Source: Tritrichomonas foetus | Taxonomy: Eukaryota; Parabasalia; Tritrichomonadida; Tritrichomonadidae | Direction of reading: 5' to 3' | Assembly (NCBI GenBank): GCA_001839685.1 | Contig: MLAK01000635.1 | Location: forward strand, 1-64,000 | Length of the DNA stretch: 64,000 bases | Part shown: positions 48,225-56,913 of the stretch, in pieces | Layout: each line of letters begins with the position of its first letter | Position numbering within the stretch: the stretch's first letter is position 1 | Position numbers and translations under genes: made by a program | The notes under the pieces: generated by a model | Database searches by the model: none | Told to the model about the DNA's origin: nothing | The model's input: only the letters and a program-made list of their open reading frames with translations

Positions 48225-48325
48225 CCTCTGCATTACAAAAATTGAACAAGATTGCTACAGTAAGTTTGGTCAATTCAAAATGTGAATCAGAATTTCTGGC
48301 TTCACTTTTGGCCTTAATGCAGAGG
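48225..48325. repeat. 101-base element with perfect 11-base terminal inverted repeats
   Basis: CCTCTGCATTA at 48225-48235 is the exact inverse complement of TAATGCAGAGG at 48315-48325. The string GTGTAATATT occurs just outside both ends (about 48215 and 48333), as a direct repeat. The interior is less AT-rich than its surroundings and does not code. It could be a MITE-like insertion or a structured RNA gene; the sequence alone does not decide. Confidence 0.6.
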
Positions 48326-48580
48326 TATACTGTGTAATATTTATTAACAAAATAAATGCATAGAAAGCCATACTAAGTAATTCATGTTTTATGAATTGTG
48401 AAACATAAATAAATAAATGTGATTATGAATGAACTTTTAGAATACATATTTAGCCTTTCATCTCTCTTATTCAAAATCTAGAATTGAAATAATGCAATCA
48501 ATTTTGTCCGAATTCACTTTTACAATTTTTATTCAGCCTGAATTTGATTGAACAAGACCATATAAATACAGAAACTCTTT

Positions 48581-48586
48581 TCATAA
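48581..48586 (+). promoter_or_regulatory. Candidate initiator (TCATAA)
   Basis: TCATAA fits TCAYWW and would place the transcription start 24 bases before the ATG at 48607, a normal leader length for trichomonads. In AT-rich DNA chance matches are common. Confidence 0.35.
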
Positions 48587-48606
48587 AAAAGAAATAAAAT
48601 AGACAA

Positions 48607-50055
48607 ATGAGCGGTGGTTCCTTCTACGTTACAAAAGGTTTCGCATCGATTGCATATGATGACTCACTTGCGCGACTTGTTTACATCGAACAACTTCCAA
48701 TGATTGCCGAATGTTTAACATTTGATCATTTCAGAGCCGAATTAGAAACCGTTCTCAAATCGATTGCTCAATTTTCGAACATGGTTACAAAATTCACAGA
48801 AGTTCTTCCATCAATTCTGGAGGAACTTTCAAAAAATGAGCAAAATAAATCATCCGCCATAAGTATCGTTTACATGGCGGGCGACAAGTTTTGCATCTCA
48901 TCGGAAGAAAAATCAAGAAACTTATTTTTGAACGCCGCTGAAGAATATCTCACAAAACTCAACGATATCGAATTCGAATATAATAATTTCTTAAAACCCC
49001 AGCTACTCACCCAGATTTCAGATAATACGCTTTCCGGTAAATTTTCGCTTTGGCGGCTGGCCCGTCTAACAGTTTTGTCGAACGATTACTCGAAATATGA
49101 AGATTTAATATTTAAAATTTTCGCTGGAAACGACATTTCGATTTCGAACGCATCAGAAGCGCTTCCAATAATGCATCCAAACCTGGCAAGGAAATATCTC
49201 GTCAAAGCGCTGATGAGTCCATCCGACCAAACAAGAATAAATGCAATTAAAGCGATCGAAGCCTACGATATTGATACAAACGATCAGTTCATTGCAATGG
49301 CGTTTGAAAACGAAAACAGTACCAACGTTCTTTTACGAATCTCGAAATTGCCCGCGAAATTGATTTCAGAAAATATGCTCAGGAAATTGATTAGCCATGA
49401 GGACACATCAAAGTATGCATCAAATGTTGCTCTTTCGTCGCCGTATTTCCAAAATATGCTATCGGTCTTGAAGGAAAAAGGTGGCGTCGGGTGCGAAATT
49501 AATTTGCTTGATTTCGATCTTGTTAAGAAATGCGAACCAATACCTTTCGACTTCCTTTCGATGCTGGTTCGTGAATCAAAAGAAATAATGAAAGATTCGA
49601 CGATAGATAAAATTTTGACACTTGACGAAGGTCAAGTTATGGTCAAATTACTATTCCCTCGAATGAACGAAAAAGGGAATTGGAGATCAAGATTTAATGC
49701 GATAAAGATAGGAAGAAAAATATTAGAAAGAGCTAAAGAAGGTAGACAGGAACTCGACCAAACAGATATAATGAACTTTGCAGGGTTTGTGGTAGCAATG
49801 GGCCTCGATCATGTTTATGCTGTCCGCGAAGCAACATTTAAATTGATTAACTTATTTCCACCAAAAGATGCTCATTTTATCATCGAATCATACATTTCTA
49901 TTGTTTCAACAACTGACGATTTCCAAAAACAGATATTGAAAGAGTTTTTGATGATTGCCAGAGATGTAATTGCGACTAATTATGACAGAAAGAAGATTGA
50001 AGAAGTAATGAAAAAGATAGATATGGACTATCCAAATTACTTTGATGGGAAATAA
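48607..50055 (+). CDS. HEAT-repeat protein, PP2A scaffold A (PR65)-like
   Basis: The 482-residue product is all helical with HEAT-like spacing of about 38-40 residues. The N-terminal part (DDSLARLVYIEQLPMIAECLTFDHFRAEL) fits the opening repeat of PP2A regulatory subunit A, where the helices read as NIRKLxxIAxALGxERTRxEL. A later unit, KGNWRSRFNAIKIGRKILERA, matches the WRVRxAIIE-type repeat. PR65 usually has 15 repeats and about 590 residues, so this one is shorter and divergent. If correct, it would scaffold PP2A catalytic and B subunits. Another HEAT/ARM protein cannot be excluded. The start is supported by a candidate initiator 24 bases upstream. Confidence 0.6.
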   Translation: MSGGSFYVTKGFASIAYDDSLARLVYIEQLPMIAECLTFDHFRAELETVLKSIAQFSNMVTKFTEVLPSILEELSKNEQNKSSAISIVYMAGDKFCISSEEKSRNLFLNAAEEYLTKLNDIEFEYNNFLKPQLLTQISDNTLSGKFSLWRLARLTVLSNDYSKYEDLIFKIFAGNDISISNASEALPIMHPNLARKYLVKALMSPSDQTRINAIKAIEAYDIDTNDQFIAMAFENENSTNVLLRISKLPAKLISENMLRKLISHEDTSKYASNVALSSPYFQNMLSVLKEKGGVGCEINLLDFDLVKKCEPIPFDFLSMLVRESKEIMKDSTIDKILTLDEGQVMVKLLFPRMNEKGNWRSRFNAIKIGRKILERAKEGRQELDQTDIMNFAGFVVAMGLDHVYAVREATFKLINLFPPKDAHFIIESYISIVSTTDDFQKQILKEFLMIARDVIATNYDRKKIEEVMKKIDMDYPNYFDGK

Positions 50056-50532
50056 CGATCTGATGCTCAATTAACATGTTAATTTGATTCTTTTATTTTT
50101 ATAAAACTTTATCATTTTGTTTGTTTCTTCTTTCTTTCTTTCATTTTTATAAAACTTTATCATTTTGTTTGTTTTTTTGTTTCTTTCTTTCCTCGTTTGT
50201 TATTCGATTTCCGTGTTGAAATTCTTCTGGATGAATGCAACATTTCCGGAGAACATGTTGAGGACAAGATCTCACTTTTCTATTCCAGTTATCAAATCAA
50301 CAGCGATTAGTGATTTTTCATATAATCTAAGATATCACAATGATATATGATTCAATATCAAGAATTTACTACTTTTATGAATCTATCTTTCTTTCCTAAT
50401 GACGCAGTTATCCTTCATGATGAACGCCTTTATCCTTCATATCATCTTTCTGATTCCAATTTATCATATCACATATCATGATAAAAACATTCAAAAAAAT
50501 TCCATCATGCCGTTAAGAAATAAACGGTCAAA
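50056..50532. other. Intergenic region with a duplicated segment
   Basis: Between two plus-strand genes. It contains a tandem duplication (50095-50174) and a pyrimidine-rich stretch after it. A 61-codon plus frame (50165-50350) has no protein-like pattern. The upstream region of the next gene contains several ATATCA/ATGATA strings without a clear motif. Confidence 0.4.
50095..50174. repeat. Tandem duplication, period 48 bases
   Basis: The 32 bases at 50095-50126 (starting ATTTTTATAAAACTTTATC) recur exactly at 50143-50174, separated by a TTTC-rich spacer that is partly repeated afterwards. It lies just past the stop of the HEAT-repeat gene and so may duplicate a 3' processing region. Confidence 0.85.
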
Positions 50533-52164
50533 ATGAGCTCCATCGCATCTGGAAGCCGCTTTTCTCGGAAACGTAGCCCAAGTCCAACACGATCACCACG
50601 TTCAGTTTTAAATTTGGATGACCTAACCCTCGAAGACCCAGTTGACGCGGACCTCAAAATTATCCATCAAAAGGAAAAAGCAGTTTTCACCTTGAACGAT
50701 GAAGTTGTCGCCTTAACATCGGTTATCAAAAACGAGACAAACGAACAAGCAATGACGGAAAATATGAACAGAAAGCGGAAACTCAGATTAATCGATTATC
50801 AAGAAGAATTGGACCATCGAAGCGCCGAAATTTCAAAGCTTAAAGATATCTATCACGACTCCGTTACCCGAAACGTCCAGTTGCATAAACTTCTTTCATC
50901 GAACCAAGACGAAATTTTCCAACTCAATCATAACATCGAAAACGACTTCGCCGAGTTTTCTCAGACCCTCTCGAATGAAGACGAAATTGAGAGGAACATT
51001 CCGAACGCCAGAAATGAACTCGAGGCCCTTCGCGATAATGTGAGGGTATTGAATTATTCACTACAGAGACGCCGCGATTTCGTAGACGAAGGTCTTCAGC
51101 TTCAGCACGACAAGAACAGACTTCTCGAAGAAGCTTCGCAGCAGGAATTAGTTCTGATTCCTCAAAAGGAGGAGTTGCTTTCAAAAATCAATGCTTTACA
51201 ACAACGATCACTAACCGCCACAAAAGCCATCAGTTTGAATCCAGCCGACACTCTGCAAGATGAAATACGAGTAATTAATGAAATCGAACAAAGTGTTACA
51301 CACATTGAAAAGCAAATTCGAAAGACAATAAATGCTGATGAAAATATGGCTGCCGAGGTAGAAAAAGTTCGTGAAGAATGTGAAGCTTTCTGTCAGGAAG
51401 TTGCAGCACGTAAGAAGAAACTGACCGTCTGGAGAGCATCAATGCAAAATGAAGCTGATGCAATTGATCGTCGTCTCAACAAAAATGATAAATTAACAAC
51501 TGGCACATCAATTGCAAGTTCAATGGCCAATATCCAACAAAAGCTTGCCCAGACTCTTGTCGACAATATCTTTACGAAACTCGAAAAGAGGAGGAAGGCA
51601 GCTGAAGCTAGGCACGAGGAGATTGACAAACTCGAAATAAAGAATCGAAATGAAAGAGAAGAACGACAAATTGAATACGAACAAAAAATGAAAAAAGTTG
51701 CGAAACTTTCTGAAGCTTATGATATTTATGAAGAAATGTTTGTGGATGTGCAATTTGGAATTGGTCAAATTGATGCATTAAAGAAAGAAATTATTGATTT
51801 GGATTTCCAAATAGCAAAGGCTAAAAGATTGAATGCTATTTGCGAAGTAAATGATCAAAAAATTAATGAAGAAAATGAAAGACTTGAACCAATTAAACAT
51901 GATCTTGAAGGAAGAGAAAATACTGCAAATGAATGGGAACAAAAAATTAATGCTGAACGTGAAAGAGTCGAACAATATCAAAGTGACATTGAAAACTCAG
52001 AAAAAATGTCACTTCAAAGAGAAAAAGATACAGAAGCACTTGAAGAAGAAGCTAAACAACTTCAATCAAGATTGAACAACTTGGTGACACAAGTTGACAA
52101 TCAATTTGAAGTTTTCACTGCTGAACAGGCAACTACAGCAAAAGCAAGTGCAGCAACAGCTTAA
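50533..52164 (+). CDS. Coiled-coil protein with Ser/Pro/Arg head
   Basis: The 543-residue product starts with a basic, phosphorylatable head (SRFSRKRSPSPTRSPRS). Nearly uninterrupted coiled coil follows from about 45 to 520, with dense Glu, Lys, Gln, Asn and Leu heptads (for example EEASQQELVLIPQKEELLSK and KKEIIDLDFQIAKAKR). The tail is Ala/Thr-rich (TTAKASAATA). There is no enzyme motif or membrane segment. The 5' part uses more G/C-ending codons than its surroundings, suggesting an abundant protein. Major trichomonad cytoskeletal fibres are made of such proteins, but I cannot match it to a named one. A head of the same style, as a tail, occurs in the coiled-coil gene at 1792-2832. Confidence 0.8.
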   Translation: MSSIASGSRFSRKRSPSPTRSPRSVLNLDDLTLEDPVDADLKIIHQKEKAVFTLNDEVVALTSVIKNETNEQAMTENMNRKRKLRLIDYQEELDHRSAEISKLKDIYHDSVTRNVQLHKLLSSNQDEIFQLNHNIENDFAEFSQTLSNEDEIERNIPNARNELEALRDNVRVLNYSLQRRRDFVDEGLQLQHDKNRLLEEASQQELVLIPQKEELLSKINALQQRSLTATKAISLNPADTLQDEIRVINEIEQSVTHIEKQIRKTINADENMAAEVEKVREECEAFCQEVAARKKKLTVWRASMQNEADAIDRRLNKNDKLTTGTSIASSMANIQQKLAQTLVDNIFTKLEKRRKAAEARHEEIDKLEIKNRNEREERQIEYEQKMKKVAKLSEAYDIYEEMFVDVQFGIGQIDALKKEIIDLDFQIAKAKRLNAICEVNDQKINEENERLEPIKHDLEGRENTANEWEQKINAERERVEQYQSDIENSEKMSLQREKDTEALEEEAKQLQSRLNNLVTQVDNQFEVFTAEQATTAKASAATA

Positions 52165-52650
52165 GATTTTTTTGATTCGAAAAGGTTTTTTGTTGGTTCT
52201 ATTTTGAAGAGAGGCATTTATTTTTTTATTTTTTAGATTGGAAAAAAGAAGGAAAACAAAATTGTTGATAGGATTTATTTTGATTTGGCAGAAATAAAAC
52301 GAATAAATATACATTTTGCTAATTTCTGTTTTTATGTCTGAATATTCTTTTTGATTTTCGTTGACAGTATTTCGAAACTAATTCTATATTGATGATTAAT
52401 TCTTTAATGATACACTAATTCTTTAATGATACACTAATTCTTTAATGATACACTAATTCTTTAATGATAAACTATTTCTTTAATGATAAACTATTTCTTT
52501 AATGATAAACTATTTCTTTAATGATAAACTATTTCTTTAATGATAAACTATTTCTTTAATGAAAAAATCATTAATTCTTTGATTGATTTTTTTTTTAAAT
52601 CAAATAATAACAATATTGTGAAAAAGACGAATTATAAATATTTTATTATT
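52165..52650. other. Convergent intergenic region with tandem array
   Basis: Between the stops of two convergent genes. After about 230 bases of AT-rich 3' flank comes the 19-base tandem array (52398-52562), then a poly-T-like stretch. No coding potential was seen; the 82-codon minus frame at 52066-52314 overlaps the coiled-coil gene end and is spurious. Confidence 0.5.
52398..52562. repeat. 19-base tandem array, about 8.7 copies
   Basis: Units read AATTCTTTAATGATACACT (three copies), then a hybrid copy, then ATTTCTTTAATGATAAACT (four copies) and a partial last unit. The two variants are grouped, not mixed, which suggests expansion of a changed unit after the first copies formed. It is a minisatellite in convergent intergenic DNA and should vary between strains. 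Confidence 0.95.
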
Positions 52651-53763
52651 TCATTTTAGGAGTCCTTTTTCACTTAAAGCAAGCCCAACTAATGAAATTA
52701 AGCTATCAAGGCCACGAACTACTCCATCATCGTACTGTATGACATCTTGTTCACCTCCATCTTTCTTGACATCAAAGTGAACATGAGCAAGATCAATGAT
52801 TTTCACTCTCAACTCAGAATTGTTTACGCTTGCATTGTAAGCAACAAAGAGAGAGCTTGCATAGACTCTGAAACCAGGAAATTGATGCTTTGTCATGATT
52901 ATGATATCTCTTACTTTGTTTAATTCCTTGTAAAAAGTCTGCAAATGTTTATCAGTGAAAAATGACCGGAAAAGATTATTTACTTCCGAAATCGATTTCT
53001 CGATATTTGGTGAGACAGGAACATTTGTATATTTAATGAATGGCTCTTCATCATCACAGCTTTCATCACTTTTATTATGACTATTATTTGTACTGTGATT
53101 TTTATTATCATTGTCATTATCATGAATAACAGCGTGATTAGTATCATGACTAGTGCTCTCTGTCTGTGACATTTCATCATTTTTCGTGTGTGGATCATTA
53201 TTATTTTCAGTTTGATTATTAGTTTGATTAACATTATCATTAGTTTGATTATCATTATTATTATTAGTTTGATTATCAGGCTTCAGAGATATAATATGTT
53301 TATTGTTTGTGTTTCCTTTTAGTGTATTTTTTATCTTATTTGTTAGTTTTGATTTTGGTGAAAGTTGACATCTTTTGAAAAAAACTGCTTCAGTCACACG
53401 AAATCCAAAATCGTGACTTGTTGTGGTATTGACTAAGTTTGACAGCTTAGTGATCGCTCTCCTTTTAGTTCTTATGTCGAATGTTCTTGTTCCAAGTTTA
53501 ATATCAACCATATTTGGTTGTGAAAAACCAGATAATAAATCCTCCAATATCAAATATTCCTCATCCCCAAGTTTCCAAGTTCCAAAATGTTTTGGAACAA
53601 TTTCTTTTAATGACAATGATGAAATAAAGTGATAAATCGAAGATTCATTATGTTTATTTATTTTTGCAATACAAGGAACATTTCCAGGATACACGACACA
53701 TTGTGTCACATTATTATGCCTGTCTTTTTGTTTCTTCGGCAAGAACTCAACAAAGTCTATCAT
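52651..53763 (-). CDS. Inositol polyphosphate kinase (IPK family)
   Basis: The 370-residue product starts at the ATG MIDFVEFLPK; the longer frame begins at TTG. The family signature PxxxDxKxG is PNMVDIKLG at 83-91. A candidate ATP lysine (Lys34 in CIAKI) and the hinge ED at 74-75 precede it. Near the C terminus are YASSLFVAYNAS, the SSLL-type motif, and IIDLAHVHFD with the metal-binding Asp. These are the marks of IP6K/IPMK/IP3K enzymes, which phosphorylate soluble inositol phosphates in cytosol or nucleus. A low-complexity insert of Asn, Asp, His and Thr (about 165-250) splits the catalytic core, as in other AT-rich protists. Which inositol phosphate is used cannot be told. Confidence 0.93.
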   Translation of the reverse strand: MIDFVEFLPKKQKDRHNNVTQCVVYPGNVPCIAKINKHNESSIYHFISSLSLKEIVPKHFGTWKLGDEEYLILEDLLSGFSQPNMVDIKLGTRTFDIRTKRRAITKLSNLVNTTTSHDFGFRVTEAVFFKRCQLSPKSKLTNKIKNTLKGNTNNKHIISLKPDNQTNNNNDNQTNDNVNQTNNQTENNNDPHTKNDEMSQTESTSHDTNHAVIHDNDNDNKNHSTNNSHNKSDESCDDEEPFIKYTNVPVSPNIEKSISEVNNLFRSFFTDKHLQTFYKELNKVRDIIIMTKHQFPGFRVYASSLFVAYNASVNNSELRVKIIDLAHVHFDVKKDGGEQDVIQYDDGVVRGLDSLISLVGLALSEKGLLK

Positions 53764-53954
53764 TGAGCTCAAAAGAAGCAAAATAGAAAAGTTTTTTATT
53801 TGCTTCTTTTTCTGTGCATATATGGCTTTAATTTCAGAAATATGACCAGATATTTATGCAAATATTTGTATGTTTATATGGTCATTACTGAAAGAAGTCA
53901 AAAAGTTAAACAATATTATAATTTACTAACAATGAAAATCAGAAAAAATTGAAC

Positions 53955-56186
53955 TTATTCATCTTTTTCAATTCCTTCCTCTTCTTCTTCTTCAAATTCC
54001 TGTTGTTGCTCTTCTTCTTCAAATTCACCATTTTCTTGATTTTCTTGATTTTGTTGGAGTTGATCTTCTTCTTCTTCTTCGTTTGTGGCAGAATAGTGGC
54101 TTGGCTTTGGAAGTTGAGTAGTTTGTTTGAAATTCTCACAGAAAAGAAGGTGTTGAACGAAAGGATAGTATTTCATTTCTTCTGGATTTGAAAAAACTTC
54201 TCTGAATTTTGTTTCTGCTTCTTTTTCATCCATTTTGGGAGCAACAAGTAAAAAATCTTTCGCTTCTTGAAGCATTTCTGGACCAAGGCCCTGTTCAATG
54301 AATTGAATCAAGCAGTCTGCCCTTTCCAGACAAGTGATTGAATCAACACCAGGAATATCAATTGGTAATCCATTGAAATAGAATAATCCTGTTTCATGTG
54401 ACTTTTCATTACTTTTAATTCCATTTTCTGAATCTTCTGGTGGGATGTTTAATGTGTTCTTTGAAACTGCAGCAATTGCAATTAAATCGTTATTCTCATT
54501 TAATGGAATTTCTTGTAAAGGTGGTGCATGTGATCGAGCAGTGCTTGATCCACTTGTTTGCTTTTTGAATGTTTTTGGTTGTTCGACTGGGACTTGAACA
54601 TTTCCAATAACAATGACATCGTCGTCCAATTCTTGTAATTTTTTGGTGTGTTGAACTTCTTCACGTTTTTGATTAATGAGATCTACTAATAAGTTTGTTT
54701 CTCGCTCTCGGTCTTCCGCTGAGTAATTTCGAATTGGACCTACTGGTGCAGGTTTTGCTGCTTCAATCGCTAAATAGAGAAGATCTTCGACGAATTCAGA
54801 TTTTTTGGCATCTTTTGATTTTTCGCGAATCTTTTTGAAAGGTGCTTCCATTTGGTCGAATTCTTTTAATCTCTTTTTTGCTTCGAGTTGTAGTTCCTGC
54901 ATTCTTTGCATTCTTTCGGCTTCTTTTTCTTTCTGTCTCTGCTTGAGTTCTTTCTTTCTCAGTTCATAAAACTCTTCCTTTGAAGCACAGGAAGACTCCA
55001 AAACTAATTCTGATGTCTCTGTTGTACTTTTTGATTGGAGAACATCATATTTTTGTTGAGGCTTATGAACATTGAATGAAGCAGGATCAACACCCATTGC
55101 TTGAATTGAGAGATCTGCAACTTTTTGTTTCTTTGGAACACGCTTTGCTGTAGAAAATGCAGATGTTGATGATTTTGGTTGTTTAATAGAAGGCTTTTTA
55201 CTGAGAAACCTTTCTTTAATCTTTTTATCATCACCTTTATTACCTTTTGATTTATTTCCAGCGCCTCCAAGGTTCGGTCTTCCGAGATTTGGCCTACCGC
55301 ATTTGCTTCCTCCTCCATAACCACCATTGTTGATCATTGAATTTGACCTTTCACGAGCAGGCTTCGTTAGTTCTAATCGTGAAACAAAAGTTTTCAAGAG
55401 TTTTTCCATTGCTTCTTTAAGGAAGTGATAGCGAAGAACTTTATTGATAGACGGCCGTTTATTTTGATCACGCTCTAGTAAACAACTCACTAATGTCTGC
55501 ATATTCTGGCTATAAATGCGAGGAATTTCCACATCACCTCCCAAAACTGCGTTTGAAACAGTAGGACTAAATTGTGACCACTGTAAGGTACAGATTTGGT
55601 ATAGAAGTAAACCTAATGACCATACGTCACTTTTTGCAGTATATTGTAAACCTAGGCATGTTTCTGGACATAAATTATATGGTGTGCCGATATTTGCGTT
55701 CGGAAAGTCAGATGAATGGTCCAAAAGCTTGGCAAATGTAAATCCATATAGTTTGACTGATCCGTGATGTGTCAGAATGACGTTTGACAAATGAATATTT
55801 CTATGCAAAATATTTCTATCATGCGCGTATTTGACGGCAAAACATAGCTGTATGAACCACGAAAGAATTGTATCTTCGTCGAAATAATTCGTTGCGGACC
55901 TCCTAAGCGTATCTTTTAAGGAAGAGCCATCATTATAATCCGTGATGAGGCATAAGCTGTTTTTGTCGAGAAAGCAGTGATGATATTTTACAATATTTGG
56001 ATGGTTTATTTTTGGATACATTTCGAATTCTTCTAAAATGTCTTCTTTTTCTAATTTTGCGAGAGAAGAAAGAGAAATTTCGTTCATTACAAGTTCGTTT
56101 TTAATTTTGTTGTTTCGGCATCGAGCTGAATGACCATATATTCCTTCCCCAAGTGGGCAGGTAATATTAAAATCTTTCTTCAGCAT
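53955..56186 (-). CDS. NEK-family pseudokinase with NEK1-like C-terminal region
   Basis: The 743-residue product starts at the ATG MLKKDFNITC; the longer frame begins at GTG. The kinase-like domain (about 5-265) follows the NIMA/NEK pattern: GEGIYG loop 13-18, GTPYNLCPE near 167 and DVWSLGLLLYQICTL. The three catalytic positions are changed: the VAIK Lys is Asn35, HRD is HRN (Asn130), and DFG reads GFT at 148-150. It is probably unable to phosphorylate. Residues about 410-460 are a charged coiled coil. The block from about 615 to 690 (CLIQFIEQGLGPEMLQEAK...FREVFSNPEE) resembles the C-terminal region of NEK1. The tail is Glu/Gln-rich. NEKs act at basal bodies and flagella; a scaffold role is inferred. 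Confidence 0.9.
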   Translation of the reverse strand: MLKKDFNITCPLGEGIYGHSARCRNNKIKNELVMNEISLSSLAKLEKEDILEEFEMYPKINHPNIVKYHHCFLDKNSLCLITDYNDGSSLKDTLRRSATNYFDEDTILSWFIQLCFAVKYAHDRNILHRNIHLSNVILTHHGSVKLYGFTFAKLLDHSSDFPNANIGTPYNLCPETCLGLQYTAKSDVWSLGLLLYQICTLQWSQFSPTVSNAVLGGDVEIPRIYSQNMQTLVSCLLERDQNKRPSINKVLRYHFLKEAMEKLLKTFVSRLELTKPARERSNSMINNGGYGGGSKCGRPNLGRPNLGGAGNKSKGNKGDDKKIKERFLSKKPSIKQPKSSTSAFSTAKRVPKKQKVADLSIQAMGVDPASFNVHKPQQKYDVLQSKSTTETSELVLESSCASKEEFYELRKKELKQRQKEKEAERMQRMQELQLEAKKRLKEFDQMEAPFKKIREKSKDAKKSEFVEDLLYLAIEAAKPAPVGPIRNYSAEDRERETNLLVDLINQKREEVQHTKKLQELDDDVIVIGNVQVPVEQPKTFKKQTSGSSTARSHAPPLQEIPLNENNDLIAIAAVSKNTLNIPPEDSENGIKSNEKSHETGLFYFNGLPIDIPGVDSITCLERADCLIQFIEQGLGPEMLQEAKDFLLVAPKMDEKEAETKFREVFSNPEEMKYYPFVQHLLFCENFKQTTQLPKPSHYSATNEEEEEDQLQQNQENQENGEFEEEEQQQEFEEEEEEGIEKDE

Positions 56187-56913
56187 GAGATCAATGGTTA
56201 TAATTTCCACTTTTTCATAAATTTACATTTATTTTCAACCAAAAATAATCGGTCTCGAACAATTTCAAACGTTCTTTTATAAAAGTTCCTGTATATTGAT
56301 CAATACTGAATAAAAATGAAAAATAAATCATTTTTACATTATATATCGTTAATACCTTCAACTTAATTCCCAAGTTTTTCATATTCATCTTTCCGATAAT
56401 TGATTAAATATGAAATATGCTGCTTAGGCTTCTATCCTCTCATATTAGAGGAATACTCACTATTTTTACTATTTGTAAATGTGCTTGAAGCATCAATTTC
56501 ATTGCTAATAGCACCAGCTTACTTCAATATTTGAAAAAATTCATGATTTCTCAAATTCACAAGAATCAAATCTTAATAATTCTTTTAAATATTGAAAAAA
56601 TGAAAAAATAACAAATTAAACATTCCCAAATTGATCACTTTGCTTATAGAAACAATCATCAAATATTACACAATACGTGTTATACGATCAAACATGGTCA
56701 ATTATAAAGGTGAATATGAAATTTCTCGATTTTCATTTGGATGTCATACACAAAGATCCAAAAGGTTATATTGGAGCATCTGTGATGTGAAATTTCATGC
56801 CCACGATTTTCGCTGACCAAGATTATTTTGGGCAAAAGCGAGAACCCTACAAAGACGTCCTACATTTGACAAATGGCAAAAAATAAAAAAATTGTGCAAA
56901 ATAAAAGTTTTAC
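56187..56913. other. 0.7 kb intergenic region
   Basis: Between two minus-strand genes: promoter side of the NEK pseudokinase and 3' flank of the CapZ gene. A hairpin with TCCTCT/AGAGGA arms lies near 56433-56455. The stretch at about 56690-56880 is less AT-rich, with small frames on both strands, none convincing. No RNA gene was identified. Confidence 0.35.

Larger units (their letters stand above)
47564..48606. other. 1.0 kb intergenic region with a small inverted-repeat element
   Basis: Between two plus-strand genes. It is AT-rich with no credible reading frame. It contains the 101-base element bounded by 11-base inverted repeats (48225-48325), described separately, and an initiator-like TCATAA close to the next gene. 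Confidence 0.5.
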
